Shown one piece after another: positions 1-10,972 of a stretch of 64,000 nucleotides of DNA. The stretch comes from Peromyscus leucopus. Lineage: Eukaryota; Chordata; Mammalia; Rodentia; Cricetidae. The notes beneath the pieces are model-generated. The model searched no databases, had not been told where the DNA came from, and saw only the letters and a program-made list of their open reading frames with translations. A program made the translations under genes and the position numbers. The stretch spans positions 102,929,563-102,993,562 of the forward strand of contig NC_051083.1 in assembly GCF_004664715.2 (NCBI RefSeq), written 5' to 3'. Positions within the stretch are counted from its first letter, which is position 1; each line of letters opens with the position of its first letter.

Positions 1-440
1 TCCCAGCAGAGAGAATTGAAGATTTAAAGGATTTTAACAGGTGGGACATGCTGCAAGAGAGTAGCAGGTAAAGCCAGCCCAGGAGTGAAGATACTTGTTT
101 GTGACTCCTTTTATGGAATTCAAAGGGAGGAGTTTGGTTGCTAAGAGGTGTAGTGTGGGTGGTTCTCCATTTTGGTTAATAGATTTTGACTGTGTAAGAC
201 TTTGTTCACTACACATGTCCCTTCCCATAATGCATATATCTTTAATCATATGCATGCCTGATTAATACGATGGCAACTAGGGGATTCTCCCTAAAAGTTC
301 ACCCGGAGGACATTTGCATGCACGCAAAACCAGTTCAGGCTCGATTGACCCTCTGACACTTGCATCCCCTTATATGAGTAATAAATTTGCACTGAAACTG
401 TCCATGTGTGATAGTCTGGTCTTTAAGGGGGGAGGAACTT
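1..440 (+). mobile_element. Possible 3' part of an LTR
   Basis: A TATA-like TTATATGAG and an AATAAA (380-385) followed by a short GT-rich stretch resemble the R/U5 end of a retroviral LTR. I cannot place the family, and the 5' side runs off the window. Confidence 0.28.
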
Positions 441-475
441 ATTCCATTGTTTAGAAAAGGTATACACATCCTGAT

Positions 476-1241
476 TGTTTTAGTTAGGATTACTTTTGTT
501 GCAGTGAAACACCATGACCAAAAGCAAGTTGGGGAGGAAAAGGTTTATTTGACTTATACTTCCACATGTTGTTCATCACTGAAGAAAGTCAGGAGAGCAG
601 GAACCAGGAGGTAGGAGCTGATGCAGAGGCCATGGAGGAGTGCTGCTTACTGGCTTGATTTTCATAACTTTGCTCAGCCTGCTTTCTTATATAACCTAGG
701 ACCACCAGCCTAGGGATGGCCCCACCCACAGTGAGCTGAGCCCTCCCTGTGGTGGCTTGAAAGAAAATGTTCCACAAAGGGAGTGGCACTACTAAGAGGT
801 GTGGCTTTGTTGGAGTGGGTGTGGCCTTGTTGGAGGAAGTGTGTCACTGTGGAGGAGGGTTTTGATGTCTCATCTATGCTGAAGCCACACCCAGTGTCTC
901 AGTCCACTTTCTGTTGCCTTAAACAATCAAAATGTAGGACTCTCAATTCCAGCACCATGTCTGCCTGCACGCAGCCATGTCCCACCATGATGATAATGAG
1001 CTAAACCTCTGAAACTGTAAGCCACCCCAATTAAGCATTTTCCTTTATAAGAGTTGCCATGGTCACGGTGTGTCTTCACAGCAATAGAAACCCTAAGCCA
1101 CTCACCCATCAATCACTAATTAAGAAAATGTGCCACAGGCTTGTCTACAGGCCAATCAAGTGGGGACATTTTCTTAACTGAGGTTCCTTCTTTCCAAATG
1201 ATTTTAGCTTATGTCAAGTTGACATACAACTAGCCAGCACA
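476..1241 (-). mobile_element. MT-type MaLR LTR, split by a second LTR
   Basis: Read on the minus strand it begins TGTGCTGGCTAG-like (here ending + strand at CTAGCCAGCACA) and ends in the CTAACTAAAACA-type terminus at 476. The phrases GTGAAACACCATGACCAAAAG and GTCAAGTTGACAT are typical of this ERVL-MaLR group. It is interrupted at 748-1100 by another LTR. Confidence 0.85.
748..1100 (+). mobile_element. MT LTR nested in an older MaLR LTR
   Basis: It starts TGTGGTGG and ends CCCTAAGCCA, with the MT hallmarks GGAGTGGCACTACTAAGAG and ACAGCAATAGAAACCC. The 5-base flanks CTCCC (743-747) and CTCAC (1101-1105) look like an old target-site duplication, the size expected for MaLR elements. Confidence 0.88.
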
Positions 1242-1301
1242 CTCCATATTGCCAAATTTATAAGTCCTATTTAAATGTTTGTGGAGGGATAAAAAGATTT
1301 C

Positions 1302-1432
1302 CTCACTGGATGTGGTGGCATATAGTTATAATCCCAGGACCGGGGAAACTGAGGCAAGAAAAGTTTGAGGCTAGCCTAGAGCACATAGTTTCAAGGCAGC
1401 CCAGAATATGTAACCAAACTCTGCTTCAGAGG
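1302..1432 (+). mobile_element. Degenerate B1-like SINE
   Basis: Weak B1 order: GTGGTGGCATA, ATAATCCCAG, CTGAGGCAAGA, GAGGCTAGCCT. Much diverged. Confidence 0.4.
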
Positions 1433-2431
1433 AATATATATTACTGCTCACCATAAGGTAATTTTCAACCTATATTCTTCTGTTAAAAGATTTAAGGACC
1501 ACGCACCTTGGCACCCTCTCATCTGGACAAACGATAAATCTTTAATTTGGCTCCTTATCAACAAGGGGATGCTGTGCCTCATTTTATGTTGTCTCCTTTC
1601 TTCTGGCAATAAAAGTATTTTATTTCAGAAAGAAAAACTATTGATCAAATTAATTATCAACACTTATGTCGGGCAGAGACTATTACGAAAGCCAATTCGT
1701 TTACTGTCAACTGGTATATAGATTGATTGCATAAGGTAAGTGCATGCCTGTCTTTGACCAATCAGTACCTACCATTGAGGCCACTTGTTTCAGCAGGAAA
1801 TTGTGGGAATAGATGAGAAGAGTAGCCATAACAGCTGCTGAGGTCCATATGTCTAATAAAAGGGGCTAGAAATTTCTTTTCTCTATCATTGGATACTCTA
1901 TGGCAAGGCTTCTTAAATTGATTCTACTTGCAACCAATTTCTGCCTTAGAAAATGTTTATGTATACCCAAAATTGTAAAGAAATTTATCATAAAACAACA
2001 TATATATAATTTGACCACTTAGTAAAGATAAAAGTGGATTTACATACTGAGATAAATGTAGTTGTTTATTTTTACATAGATAATTAAGTCTTGGCTGAAC
2101 ATTGATTCTGTGGGAATGTTTGTCAGAATTGATTGATAGTTTGACTTTATAATCGCCCATGCTGAAGACACTGCTTCACCTAATGGGTAGTGTAAAACGG
2201 GAGAAGTATGATTACGGACATTCAGAAATTATTGTTCTAAAACCAAGCCAAAATAAATAATGACATTTTTATGAGATTTAAATCAGTAACTTAAACAACA
2301 ATGTTGAAAATTAAATATTATAACACAATACAATATAAAGATACACTGGTTTGACTTTTACATAATGAAAGAAGGTGATAGGAAAATATTGAAAGTCTTT
2401 GTTTTCTATAATACAACTATGACGTTTCTTT
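1433..2431. other. Unassigned AT-rich flank
   Basis: About 1 kb with no SINE, LTR or exon I can recognise. No long open frame and no splice-like arrangement stands out. Confidence 0.5.
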
Positions 2432-2448
2432 AAGAACAGAAAACTTGT

Positions 2449-2612
2449 GCCGGGCGGTGGTGGCACATGCCTTTAATCCCAGCACTCGGGAGGCAGACGC
2501 AGGCGGATCTCTGTGAGTTTGAGGCCAGCGTGGGCTACCAAGTGAGTTCCAGGAAAGGCGCAAAGCCACACAGAGAGACCCTGTCTCGAAAAACCAAAAC
2601 CAAAAACAAAAA
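2449..2612 (+). mobile_element. Young B1 SINE with target-site duplication
   Basis: Nearly intact B1 from GCCGGGCGGTGG to the A-rich tail, of the subtype reading GGCTACCAAGTGAGTTCCAGG. A perfect 13-base duplication AAGAACAGAAAAC flanks it at 2432-2444 and 2613-2625. Confidence 0.95.
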
Positions 2613-2625
2613 AAGAACAGAAAAC

Positions 2626-3283
2626 AATGTGCACAGTGAAATGTCATATGCTACAGTCCACAGCATACAATATTCCTAAACCCAAACTGAGAGATTCCAC
2701 GTTCACTTGTGGTTCATGTCTTGACAACACATACAAATATGCACATGTCTATGCTCAAAACCAAGGCTGCAATGATGTCACCAGGTGAGACATGGCTGAA
2801 TGCTGCCCAAACCACCTTGGATTCATTGTCTGATCTTGAATAAGTTTTCAGTCATGGCGTCTTAGAAACCTTTTACGATTGGCATTTTTCCCATATGGTT
2901 CACAACCCACAGTTCGAGAAGCTGTGTTGTACAATAAATCTATATAGAGATGTGACTGTACGAACTCCATAGGCAGGCGTAAAGAAGTCCATCTGCTCTC
3001 ACAGAGAGAAGTTTCAACTTTCAAATTTCATTGTATATATTCATTGCACACGTCTCTGTGTTGTATAAGGATATTTTGATACAAGTATGTACTGAGTATA
3101 TCTCCCCCATAATTCCCTGCCCCCTACTTTTTCCTGCCAATCCCATTAGTCCCCGTTGTTCCCCTAGAGTCTAGGGCCTAGACAGTTTCAGTTCTACACC
3201 CAAGCCATTTGTAGAGCCCCATGTCTGGGAGTTAGCCTCACTTCTTCCTTCTTGGTCTTGACATCCGTTCTTTAACAAGTTTT
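2626..3283. other. Unassigned flank
   Basis: Mostly unrecognised. The phrase ACAACCCACAGTTCGAGAAG near 2905 faintly resembles the end of a URR1-like hAT element, too weak to call. Confidence 0.4.
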
Positions 3284-3470
3284 AGCTAGAGAGATGGTTA
3301 AGTGGTTAAGAGCATTTGTTGTTCTTCCAGAGGACCTGAGTTCAGTTCCAGTATCCACATGGTGTCTCACAGCCATCTGTAACTCCAATTCCAAGGGTTA
3401 TGACCTCTTTGGGCATCAGGCATGCACTTTGTGTGTGTCTCTGTGTGTGTATCTTTAACAAGTTATATAA
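3284..3470 (+). mobile_element. B2 SINE
   Basis: GCTAGAGAGATGGTTAAGTG, AAGAGCATTTGTTGTTCTTCC and CACATGGTGTCTCACAGCC follow the B2 order; the tail grades into a TGTG-rich run. Confidence 0.8.
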
Positions 3471-3664
3471 ATACTACAACCAAATATGTGTATATATACA
3501 TACATATATATGGTATATATGTACATACACACACAGACACATATCTCTATCCTGTCTAAATATTTTCATCTTTACAGCTATTGCTCTATTCCATGCTACT
3601 ACAATCTATTATTTAGACTATTATAATTGCTGCTTAACTAATTTTTCCATTATTTTAATTTTTA

Positions 3665-3703
3665 TACATTTAGTGTGTTTGTGCATGTGTGTGCATGTGC
3701 GTG

Positions 3704-3741
<38 letters not shown>

Positions 3742-3882
3742 ATAGCATGAGTATGGAGGTCAGGGCACAACTATCAGGAGTTGGCTCTCTCCTTCCACCA
3801 TGTGGGTTCTAGGGATCAAACTCAGATTATCAGCCTTGGCTGCAAGCACCTTACTCACTCAGCCATCTTGCTGACCTTGATC
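3665..3882 (-). mobile_element. B3-type SINE with (GT)n
   Basis: The minus-strand B3 signature GGAGTTGGCTCTCTCCTTCC and ACTCAGCCATCTTGCTGACC is clear. A (GT)n run at 3706-3740 lies in its 3' part. Confidence 0.75.
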
Positions 3883-4116
3883 TTCTATTCCTGGCCTCCT
3901 ATAATTCATTCTCCACAAAGAAACTATAGTAATCATAGAATAACATGTATATGGATTATGTTAATCTTTGCCTTAAAACTCTTCAATGGCTAGTTATTTT
4001 TCAGAAAACTAAAGGAATTAAACTAAAAAAAAATATACAGTGTCTCCTCTGGATTAAAATTTTGCTCCCTGTGAGGCAAGGCATAGGTGTGGAAATGGGA
4101 AAAGGTTAAGGGTATA

Positions 4117-4485
4117 TGTAATTGGAGGCTTTTCTCTGTCCCGCCCCATCCCACAGCCATTTTCAAATAACCACTCAGAGGCTTATATTAATTATAAATA
4201 TTTGGCTGATGGTTCAGGCTTATTACTAACTAGATCTTACATTTAAATTAACCCATTTCTATTAATCTATGCATCACCACATGGCCTGTGGCTTACTGGT
4301 TTTCTAACATCTTGTTCCTTGGGCAGCTGGATAGACTCTCCCTGACTCTATCTTCTTCTCCCTGTATCTCTGTTTGGCTTTCCCGCCTAGCCTTATTCTG
4401 CCTGGCTGTAGGCCAAAATAGTTTTATTTATCAACTAATGAGAGCAACACATATTCACAGCATACAGAAAGACCATCCCACAGCA
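4117..4485 (-). mobile_element. Solo LTR (cricetid ERV2-like)
   Basis: Starts TGTAATTGG and ends CCCACAGCA, with CACTCAGAGGCTTATATTAA and TTAACCCATTTCTATTAATC in between. Flanks GGTATA (4111-4116) and GGTAGT (4486-4491) look like a decayed 6-base duplication. The same family recurs at 4720-5070. No internal retroviral sequence is attached. Confidence 0.8.
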
Positions 4486-4571
4486 GGTAGTTAATGATTA
4501 AATGAGCCCAGCTGGAATAAAGTTAGAAAATGATACAGATGATTTGAAAAATATCTGGTAAAGGTGGTTGA

Positions 4572-4648
4572 ATTTTTTTCTTTTCTTTTCTTTCTTCCTT
4601 CCTTCCTTTCTTTCTTCCTTTCTTTCTTCCTTCCTTCCTTCCTTCTTT

Positions 4649-4704
<56 letters not shown>

Positions 4705-4706
4705 TT
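4572..4706. repeat. (TTTC)n/(TTCC)n polypyrimidine microsatellite
   Basis: About 135 bases of TTTC and TTCC units. It abuts TTTTTGAGACAGGG, the tail end of a minus-strand B1, so it probably expanded from that B1's A-rich tail. It is a mirror-type, triplex-prone tract. Confidence 0.95.
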
Positions 4707-5198
4707 TGAGACAGGGTTTTGTAAACAGACATTTCCTCTCCCTCCTGCCAGTTCCCAAAAATCCACTCAGAGGCTTATATTACTTATAAGGTGTAAGGCC
4801 AATAGCTTGGACTTATTATTAACTAGCTTTTACTTCTAAATTAACCCATTTCTATTAATCTATGTATTGCCATGTAGCCCATGGCTTTACTGGTCCTCTA
4901 GCATCTTGCTTCTTAGGCAGCTCTCTCGTGTCTCTCTCAACTCCACCCTACTTCATTGCAGTTCTCAATTTGATTGTCTCACCTAACTTTATCCTGCCTT
5001 GCTATAGGCTAAACAGCTTTATTATTAACCAATACATATTCACTAAATACAGGAGGATCATCCCACAGCAGGGTTTCTCTGTGTAGCTATGCCTGTCCTG
5101 GATCTTGCTCTATAGACCAGGCTGGTCTCAAACTCACAGAGATCCACCTCTGCCTCCCAAATGCTGGGATTAAAGGTATGCACCACCACCATCCAGCT
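4707..5198 (-). mobile_element. B1 SINE split by an LTR
   Basis: GAGACAGGGTTT at 4708-4719 is the start of a minus-strand B1; the element resumes at 5071 with GGGTTTCTCTGTGTAGC and runs to the CACCACCATCCAGC end near 5198. The interruption is the LTR at 4720-5070. Confidence 0.9.
4720..5070 (-). mobile_element. Solo LTR inserted in a B1
   Basis: Same family as the LTR at 4117-4485: begins TGTAAACAG, ends CCCACAGCA. Perfect 6-base duplication GGGTTT at 4714-4719 and 5071-5076, diagnostic of ERV2 (class II)-type integration. Confidence 0.9.
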
Positions 5199-5249
5199 TG
5201 ACTTTTTTCTAGACAATAAAAAAACAGTCTTTGGAAAGAAACCCATTTA

Positions 5250-5500
5250 ATGTAGTAGGGCATGGTGACACAGGCCTGTCATTCCAGCTACTGAAGAGGT
5301 TAAGAAAGGAGAATTGCAAGTTCACAGCCTGCTTGAGCCACAGAGTAAGTTAGTTCAAAGCCAGCCTGTTTCAAAATGAGAAGTGAAAAAAGAGCTGAGG
5401 ATGGAAGGGCTCAGTGGTAGAGCCCTTAATTAGCAGGTGTGAGGAGGGAGGTTCTGAGTTTGGCTCCAGGATGGTAGGGATGAAGAAAGGGAAAAGAAAG
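5250..5500 (+). mobile_element. B1-like plus ID-like SINE remnant (B4 type)
   Basis: A diverged B1-like part (GGGCATGGTGACACAGGCC) is followed near 5400 by an ID-like part, GGGCTCAGTGGTAGAGCCC. Confidence 0.55.
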
Positions 5501-5715
5501 TCATTTAATGTAAATCACTAGTCAATGGTTAAAGAATAGGAATATGTAATTGTATCAGCACATCCATGAAAATTATACTCAAAAAATCCATCAGTCATTT
5601 ATGACAAACAAGCTTGAATGAAAAGGAGTGCCCTCAAATTGATGAAGAGCACTATCAAAAACCTACTTGCTTTAAATTTAATGCTTAATGTTCATACTAC
5701 TTGCTGATAGTTTTT

Positions 5716-5924
5716 TGGGTTTTGTTTGTTTTTTGTTTGTTTGTTTGTTTGTTTGTTTGTTTTTCGAGACAGGGTTTCTCTGTGTAGCTTTGGAACTCAC
5801 TCTGTAGACCAGGATGGCCTCCAACTCACAGAGATCCGCTTGTCTCTGCCCCTCCCTCCCCGGGCCCCCCCCCCCCCGTGCTGGGGTTAAAGGTGTGTGC
5901 CACCACCGCCCTGCTGGTGATAGT
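5716..5924 (-). mobile_element. B1 SINE with (GTTT)n tail and poly-C
   Basis: Minus-strand B1, GAGACAGGGTTTCTCTGTG through GTGTGTGCCACCACCGCC. The tail is an expanded (GTTT)n. A C run (5865-5877) sits inside the body, probably a local expansion. Confidence 0.9.
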
Positions 5925-6167
5925 TTTATTACTTAGGACCTGCCCCTAATTTTTAGCATTGTTCTGGCTGGTCTAGACAGTGCAGTAAGAGAGGAACAAA
6001 AGAAATACAAGAGTTGAAAAGAAAGGGACAAAACTAACTATTGTTAGTTACAGAATCATTTCTAGATAGAAAATCCAAGCTAATCATATAATATACAAAT
6101 TATAGGAACACAAAGAATTCAGCAAGATTGCTAGGCTCATGGTAAATGTTAAAAATGCAGTAGACAG

Positions 6168-6323
6168 ACCAGTGAAATGGCTTAGAAGTGCCTGCCACCA
6201 AGCAAGATAAACCAAGTTCAATCTCAGGGAGCCACAGAGTAGCAGGAGCGAATCAACTCTAACAAATTGTCCTCCAGCCTACATGCACACACACACAACA
6301 CACACAACACACACAACACACAC

Positions 6324-6355
<32 letters not shown>

Positions 6356-6362
6356 TAAAATG
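6168..6362 (+). mobile_element. B3-type SINE with (CA)n tail
   Basis: CCAGTGAAATGGCTTAGAAG, AAACCAAGTTCAATCTCAGG and AACAAATTGTCCTCCAGCC follow the B3/B2-related order, ending in CACA repeats and AATAAAATG. Confidence 0.7.
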
Positions 6363-6545
6363 GAACTTAAAAAAGTAAGAACATCAAAATTGTGGCAGAA
6401 AAAAACAAGTACCCAAGTACAGTATGTTCAGTGATAGAAAGAGTAGCATAGTAAAAATATAAGCTCCTTCCAAGTGACATAGAAACTCCTATGATTGGAC
6501 CAAAATTTCTACAAATCTTTTGTAAAGTTTGGTAAATCAATCTTC

Positions 6546-6611
<66 letters not shown>
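6546..6611. repeat. (AT)n(GT)n microsatellite
   Basis: Compound run: AT repeats to about 6571, then GT repeats to 6611. Confidence 0.97.
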
Positions 6612-6617
<6 letters not shown>

Positions 6618-7091
6618 AAAGGTGCCAATAACAATCAATTTTCAAGAACATGAGGACATTTTCCTTATTATAAAGTTGTAGCAATGATGACATGGTGGCA
6701 TTGACACAAGGGTAGATCAGAGAAGCCAGGACAGACCTACCCTATAGCGAGAAATCCAAGGGAGTCTGCTCAAGGGGTATAGAGAATTTATTAGAACATA
6801 AACTGGAGAAAACAACTCACTAAACTGAGTAGGCAAATCATCACAGGGTCCTGGAAGGCTGATGGTCTGTCCCACGCCGCTTCTCTGCCTGAGTCAGTCT
6901 CCACTGTTCAAGTCCACGAGGGAGAACAGGACGAGGTGTATGAACATGCCCTTCAGGTTTTAAGGGGCTGGTACTTCAAGGTCATAGGTAGAACAGGTAT
7001 CCACTAGACTACCCCAAGGTGGAAATCTGCTAGATGACAGAGGTGACTTCAGAGCGAAGAGAAGAAAGGATAGATTCTTTAGGACTGGGCA
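6612..7091. other. Unassigned flank
   Basis: No recognised repeat or exon. Confidence 0.45.
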
Positions 7092-7395
7092 ATGTCTCAG
7101 GGAGTGAAGCATGTACCTCCCATGAGAAACTGAGTTCGAGAGGCTCACAACCCGTGTGAAAAAAAGGCAGCTACTGTGGCAGACTCTGGTAATCCTGGCA
7201 CTGGAGAGGTGAAGGCTCAGTGGCCAACAGACCTAGCCTACTTGGAGAGCTAACAGGAGGAAGACACACTGTCTCAAAGAGGGGAGGGCAACACGTGAGC
7301 AATGACAGCCAAGACTGTCCTCTGACTTTCCATATGCACCTACACACATGGGAACACACAGAGACACACAGACACACATGCATGCACACATGAAA
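7092..7395 (+). mobile_element. Composite SINE (B4-like, tRNA-derived plus B1-like)
   Basis: GGGCAATGTCTCAGGGAG starts a tRNA-like head, a weak B1-like middle follows, and it ends in CACACA-rich sequence. Diverged. Confidence 0.55.
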
Positions 7396-7593
7396 TGGTA
7401 GACTATGATATGGTGCCAGGACAACTGGTTTTCAGATAAGTGATCCTGAGCATGTGCTATGCACACAAATACACCCCAGGTTAACTAAACACTTGGGTAT
7501 TTTAAAACGACTTCTAGAAGTCTGGTGATAGCACTCAGGAAAATGAGGATAGGGAGAAATTGGAAATGGAAAGTTTTTAAAAAGTCTGTGGTG

Positions 7594-7762
7594 GCCGGGC
7601 AGTGGTGGCCCACACCTTTAATTCCAGCACTTGGGAGGCAGAGGAAGGTGGATCTCTGTGAGTTCGAGGCCAGCCTGGTCTACAGGCACCAGGACAGGCA
7701 CCAAAACTACACAGAGAAACCCTGTCTTGAAAAAACAAACAAACAAACAAACAAACAAATCT
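7594..7762 (+). mobile_element. B1 SINE
   Basis: Near full-length B1 with a (CAAA)n tail. TCTGTGGT occurs just before and just after the element, a short target-site duplication. Confidence 0.93.
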
Positions 7763-7911
7763 GTGGTATTCCACCATGTTGAAGAACAATTTGACAATAG
7801 ATGAGAAAGATAAGAAAGGACTACATTATACAAACCCAGAGAGACTCTCAGATATGTACACATAATGCAAAATTCCACTAAGATAGTGTATTTATGGGAT
7901 AGTACAATGGC

Positions 7912-8290
7912 CTAGTTATCTTTGACTGTCAATTTGACACAGCCTTGTGTTATTGAAAGGGGAATTGCAAAAATCAGATTGGCCTGTGGGTATGTTTGGC
8001 TGGGTGAGTCCTGATTGTTAATTGATGTGGGAGTCCACTATGGGCAGCACCATTCCCCACCATTCCCCAGGAAGGTGGCCCTGGACTATATAAGGAAGCT
8101 GGCTAAGCATGAGCTGAGCTGGAATGAGCCAGCAAACAGCATTCCTCCACGGTTTCTACTTCAAGTTCCCGTTTGAGTTCCTGGCCTGACTTCCCTCGGT
8201 GATGGACTGTGGCCTGTAAACTGAAATAAACTCTTTCCTCCCCTAAGTCACTTTTGGTCAAGCGTCTTATCACACCAACAGAAAGGTAAC
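7912..8290 (+). mobile_element. MaLR LTR (MT/ORR1 type)
   Basis: GACTGTCAATTTGACAC near the start, ACTATATAAGGAAGCTGG as TATA region, GAAATAAACTCTTTCCTCC as polyadenylation region, and TTATCACACCAACAGAAAGG at the end are the MaLR order. Confidence 0.85.
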
Positions 8291-8354
8291 GAGAATGAAA
8301 TGAAGTTCAAAAGAACAAACTAGATGTAAATATGTTAAGTAATTGATTAAAGTA

Positions 8355-8673
8355 TTTCTTTGAAATGAAACAAGTTCTCCTGGGAGGGAAGACTAGAGGC
8401 TCATAAGACAGGAGGCTTAAGAAGCTTAGAAAGTTATATGATTCATAAAGCCCTTCCCTAAGATTATAAAAAGCAGGAAACAGTCGCTCCAGGACCTGAG
8501 GCTCTGTTGGAGCTGCCTGCGGGTTGGGCAGTTACTTTTGAGTAGTGAGTATAACCCCAATAAATTCACTGATTCACCAACCTAAGCCTACATCAAATCA
8601 TTTCTTTGTTCTGCCATTAGGACCTGGTTTGTGATGAATAGACATATGTCTCTCTGTCCCCAGGATGTCACAC
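8355..8673 (+). mobile_element. Probable ERV LTR (family uncertain)
   Basis: AGATTATAAAAAGCAGG (TATA-like), then TAACCCCAATAAATTCACTG (polyadenylation region) and GATTCACCAACC. The last two phrases match the minus strand of the repeat at 47783-48423, which supports a shared LTR group. Boundaries are approximate. Confidence 0.45.
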
Positions 8674-8703
8674 AACATTATGGGAAACAAAAGACACTCA
8701 AAA

Positions 8704-8760
8704 TCCTTCTGAAGGGTCTGGGGATGGTTCAGTGGTGAGCCCCTACATAGCATGCACATG
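8704..8760 (+). mobile_element. ID-like SINE fragment
   Basis: GGGGATGGTTCAGTGGTGAG resembles the ID head. Confidence 0.4.
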
Positions 8761-8865
8761 ACCATTTTTTTGCACTGCCCCAACAAGTCATTATGCTCAA
8801 GTACAAGCATAGGTTAGAGCATGATATGCCCAATAAGCCATGTAAAAATTCAATACACAGAGAGG

Positions 8866-9057
8866 GACTGGAGAGACCGCTCAGTGATGAAGAGCAATTA
8901 TTGCTCTTGCAGAGGATCCAAGTTTGATTCCCAGCACCCACACCATGACTCACAACCATAGGGTAACTCCAGCTCCAGGGGATCTGACTTCCTTGGACAC
9001 CAGGTACGGATGTGGTGGACATACTTAAGCACAGGCATTAAATAAATCCTTAATTTT
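8866..9057 (+). mobile_element. B2 SINE
   Basis: GACTGGAGAGACCGCTCAGTG, TTGATTCCCAGCACCCAC and an AAATAAATCC end. Confidence 0.85.
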
Positions 9058-9171
9058 CTTAAATGCACAAAGCAATACTATGTGTGCTATATGGATAAAT
9101 GCATATATAGTAAAGTATAAAATTTTTCTTAGGAGATATATGCACAGACATTAGATAGTGGTTTCTTCTGA

Positions 9172-9275
9172 GCCAGGCAATATGGCATAAGCCTACAATC
9201 CCAATACTCAGAAGGTTGAAACAGGAGAAAATCAAGTTTGGGGCCAACCTGGGCTGTGATGTCCCCTCAGGATTA
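9172..9275 (+). mobile_element. Degenerate B1
   Basis: GCCAGGCAATATGGCATAAG and CTACAATCCCAATACTCAG are diverged B1 phrases. Confidence 0.55.
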
Positions 9276-9440
9276 AAAAAAAGAAGGAAAGAAAGAAGGG
9301 AGAGGAGGGGAAAGGGAGGGAAAAAGGAAGAAAGGAAGGGAGGGAGGAGAAGGAGGGAGGGAGGCAGGGAGGAATGAAAGAAAAGTAGAAGGGAGGAAGG
9401 GGAAGAGAAAAAGAAGAGACAGGAGAAAAGAAGCTAGAAA
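9276..9440. repeat. Purine-rich (GA/GGA) tract
   Basis: About 165 bases of almost pure A and G, beginning at the A-rich tail of a B1; probably tail-derived. Confidence 0.9.
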
Positions 9441-10501
9441 TTACTTCCAAGATAGTGCCGAAGAGAAGGGGATTGAGGAAGGCGTGGAGAGGACTTCACA
9501 TGAATTGAAAATGCTTGTTATGAAACTGAGTGGTTCTGTAACTGGGGTTTATCCTGTCCTTTGTGTGTTTGAAATAGTCCATAGATTCAAAACATTTTTT
9601 AAAAAAAGAATCAACAAGAGGAGATGATTGATGGAATGTGGGTGTGAAGTCAGGAAGGGAGTCAGGACTGACTCAGGTTGTATATCTGGTGCTGATGTCA
9701 GTGACACAGAGAAGCTCAGACGCTGGCTTCACGGAGGATGCAGACATGATAAGCGTCAAGCAATAATAGAGCAGAGATGCACATCAAGATGTGTCATGCT
9801 GTGGGGTCAGCACAGGAAACCGGCTGCAAAGACTGAATGACAAATCAGCTCATTCCCCCTGGGCACCAATGTCTCATGTGTCCCGAGGGCCAGGCCAGAA
9901 AAGCATTTAACAGATTCCAGAAGGAGAGGAGGAGGGACAATGATGAGCTCAGACGACGGGGACTGAAGAAAGGTTGCTGATTAACAGTTCCAACAGGCCA
10001 GGTGACAGAGAGCTCCAGGGCTGAGTGACAAGAGGGAAGTGATAGACCATTCACTTTAGAAGGTGGGCAATGAAAAGTAGGGCACTGTGAAATATCGTTT
10101 ATGGATATGTATATATGTAGTAAAGTGTAAAAACTATTATAGTGATGGAAAATATAGACTAGGTACAAGAATATACATGTGTGTAAACTGCATGAATTGT
10201 ATATATGCATATATATATATATATGTTGTGGAATATGTTTTCATCACTCACAGTACTAATTAATATGCTTTCCAAAGTCCCTCACAGTGAATAAATACAT
10301 ACATACACATGACTGTGACGTATACAAGATGATATATGTTTGTGTAGATGTTTTGCATTTGGGATGATCTCAGGCTCCATGTTTTCATGATAGAAAGAGT
10401 TAGTATTAGAAAGCTATTCATTAGAGGTACTGTTAGGAGGACTAGAAAGAAATAAAAACATTGACTATGAGACATGTTCAGCCATTTCAAGAGAAATATG
10501 A
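9441..10501. other. Unassigned flank
   Basis: About 1 kb without a repeat I can name. A short TATA-type run lies at 10202-10224. Confidence 0.45.
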
Positions 10502-10690
10502 GCTGGGCGGTGGTAGCACACGCCTTTAGCACACTCCCATAGGGAGTTTGAGACCAGCCTGCTGCAAAAAAAGAGGCAGAGGAAGGTGGATCTCTGTGAG
10601 TTCAAGGCCAGCCTGGTCTATAAAGTGAGTTCCAGGACAGGCTCCAAAGCTACACAGAGAAACCCTGTCTCCAAAATCAAAAACAAAAAC
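10502..10690 (+). mobile_element. Rearranged B1 SINE
   Basis: A B1 head (GCTGGGCGGTGGTAGCACAC) is followed by a 50-60-base foreign or B1-derived insert containing GAGTTTGAGACCAGCCTGC, then an intact B1 from GAGGCAGAGGAAGGTGG to the tail. Either a small internal insertion or a B1-B1 fusion. Confidence 0.8.
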
Positions 10691-10972
10691 AAAAGAGAGA
10701 GAGAGAATATGAAACTGAAGATAATAGCCATTAGGAATTGGACTCAAAGAAACAGGTCCTTCAACAGGGAAAACTTGAAAATGGCACCCTAACTACTAAA
10801 GAAAGACAACACCTGGAGAGAGGTAGGCACCAATCAGGAGTGCATGTAGTTAAATGAAGTCCCCTGAGCTAGAGGGAGGCAGACAGCAGAGGAAAGAATA
10901 AGGAGATGGAGGAGTTGTCACAGAATAACAGACTTAGCAACAGTTCTCACAGGTATATAGCCAGGGGACACT

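Noticed and set aside
4491..4839. Lys/Glu-rich and Phe/Leu/Ser-rich open frames
   Set aside because: They are translations of the (TTTC)n/(GAAA)n microsatellite in different frames.
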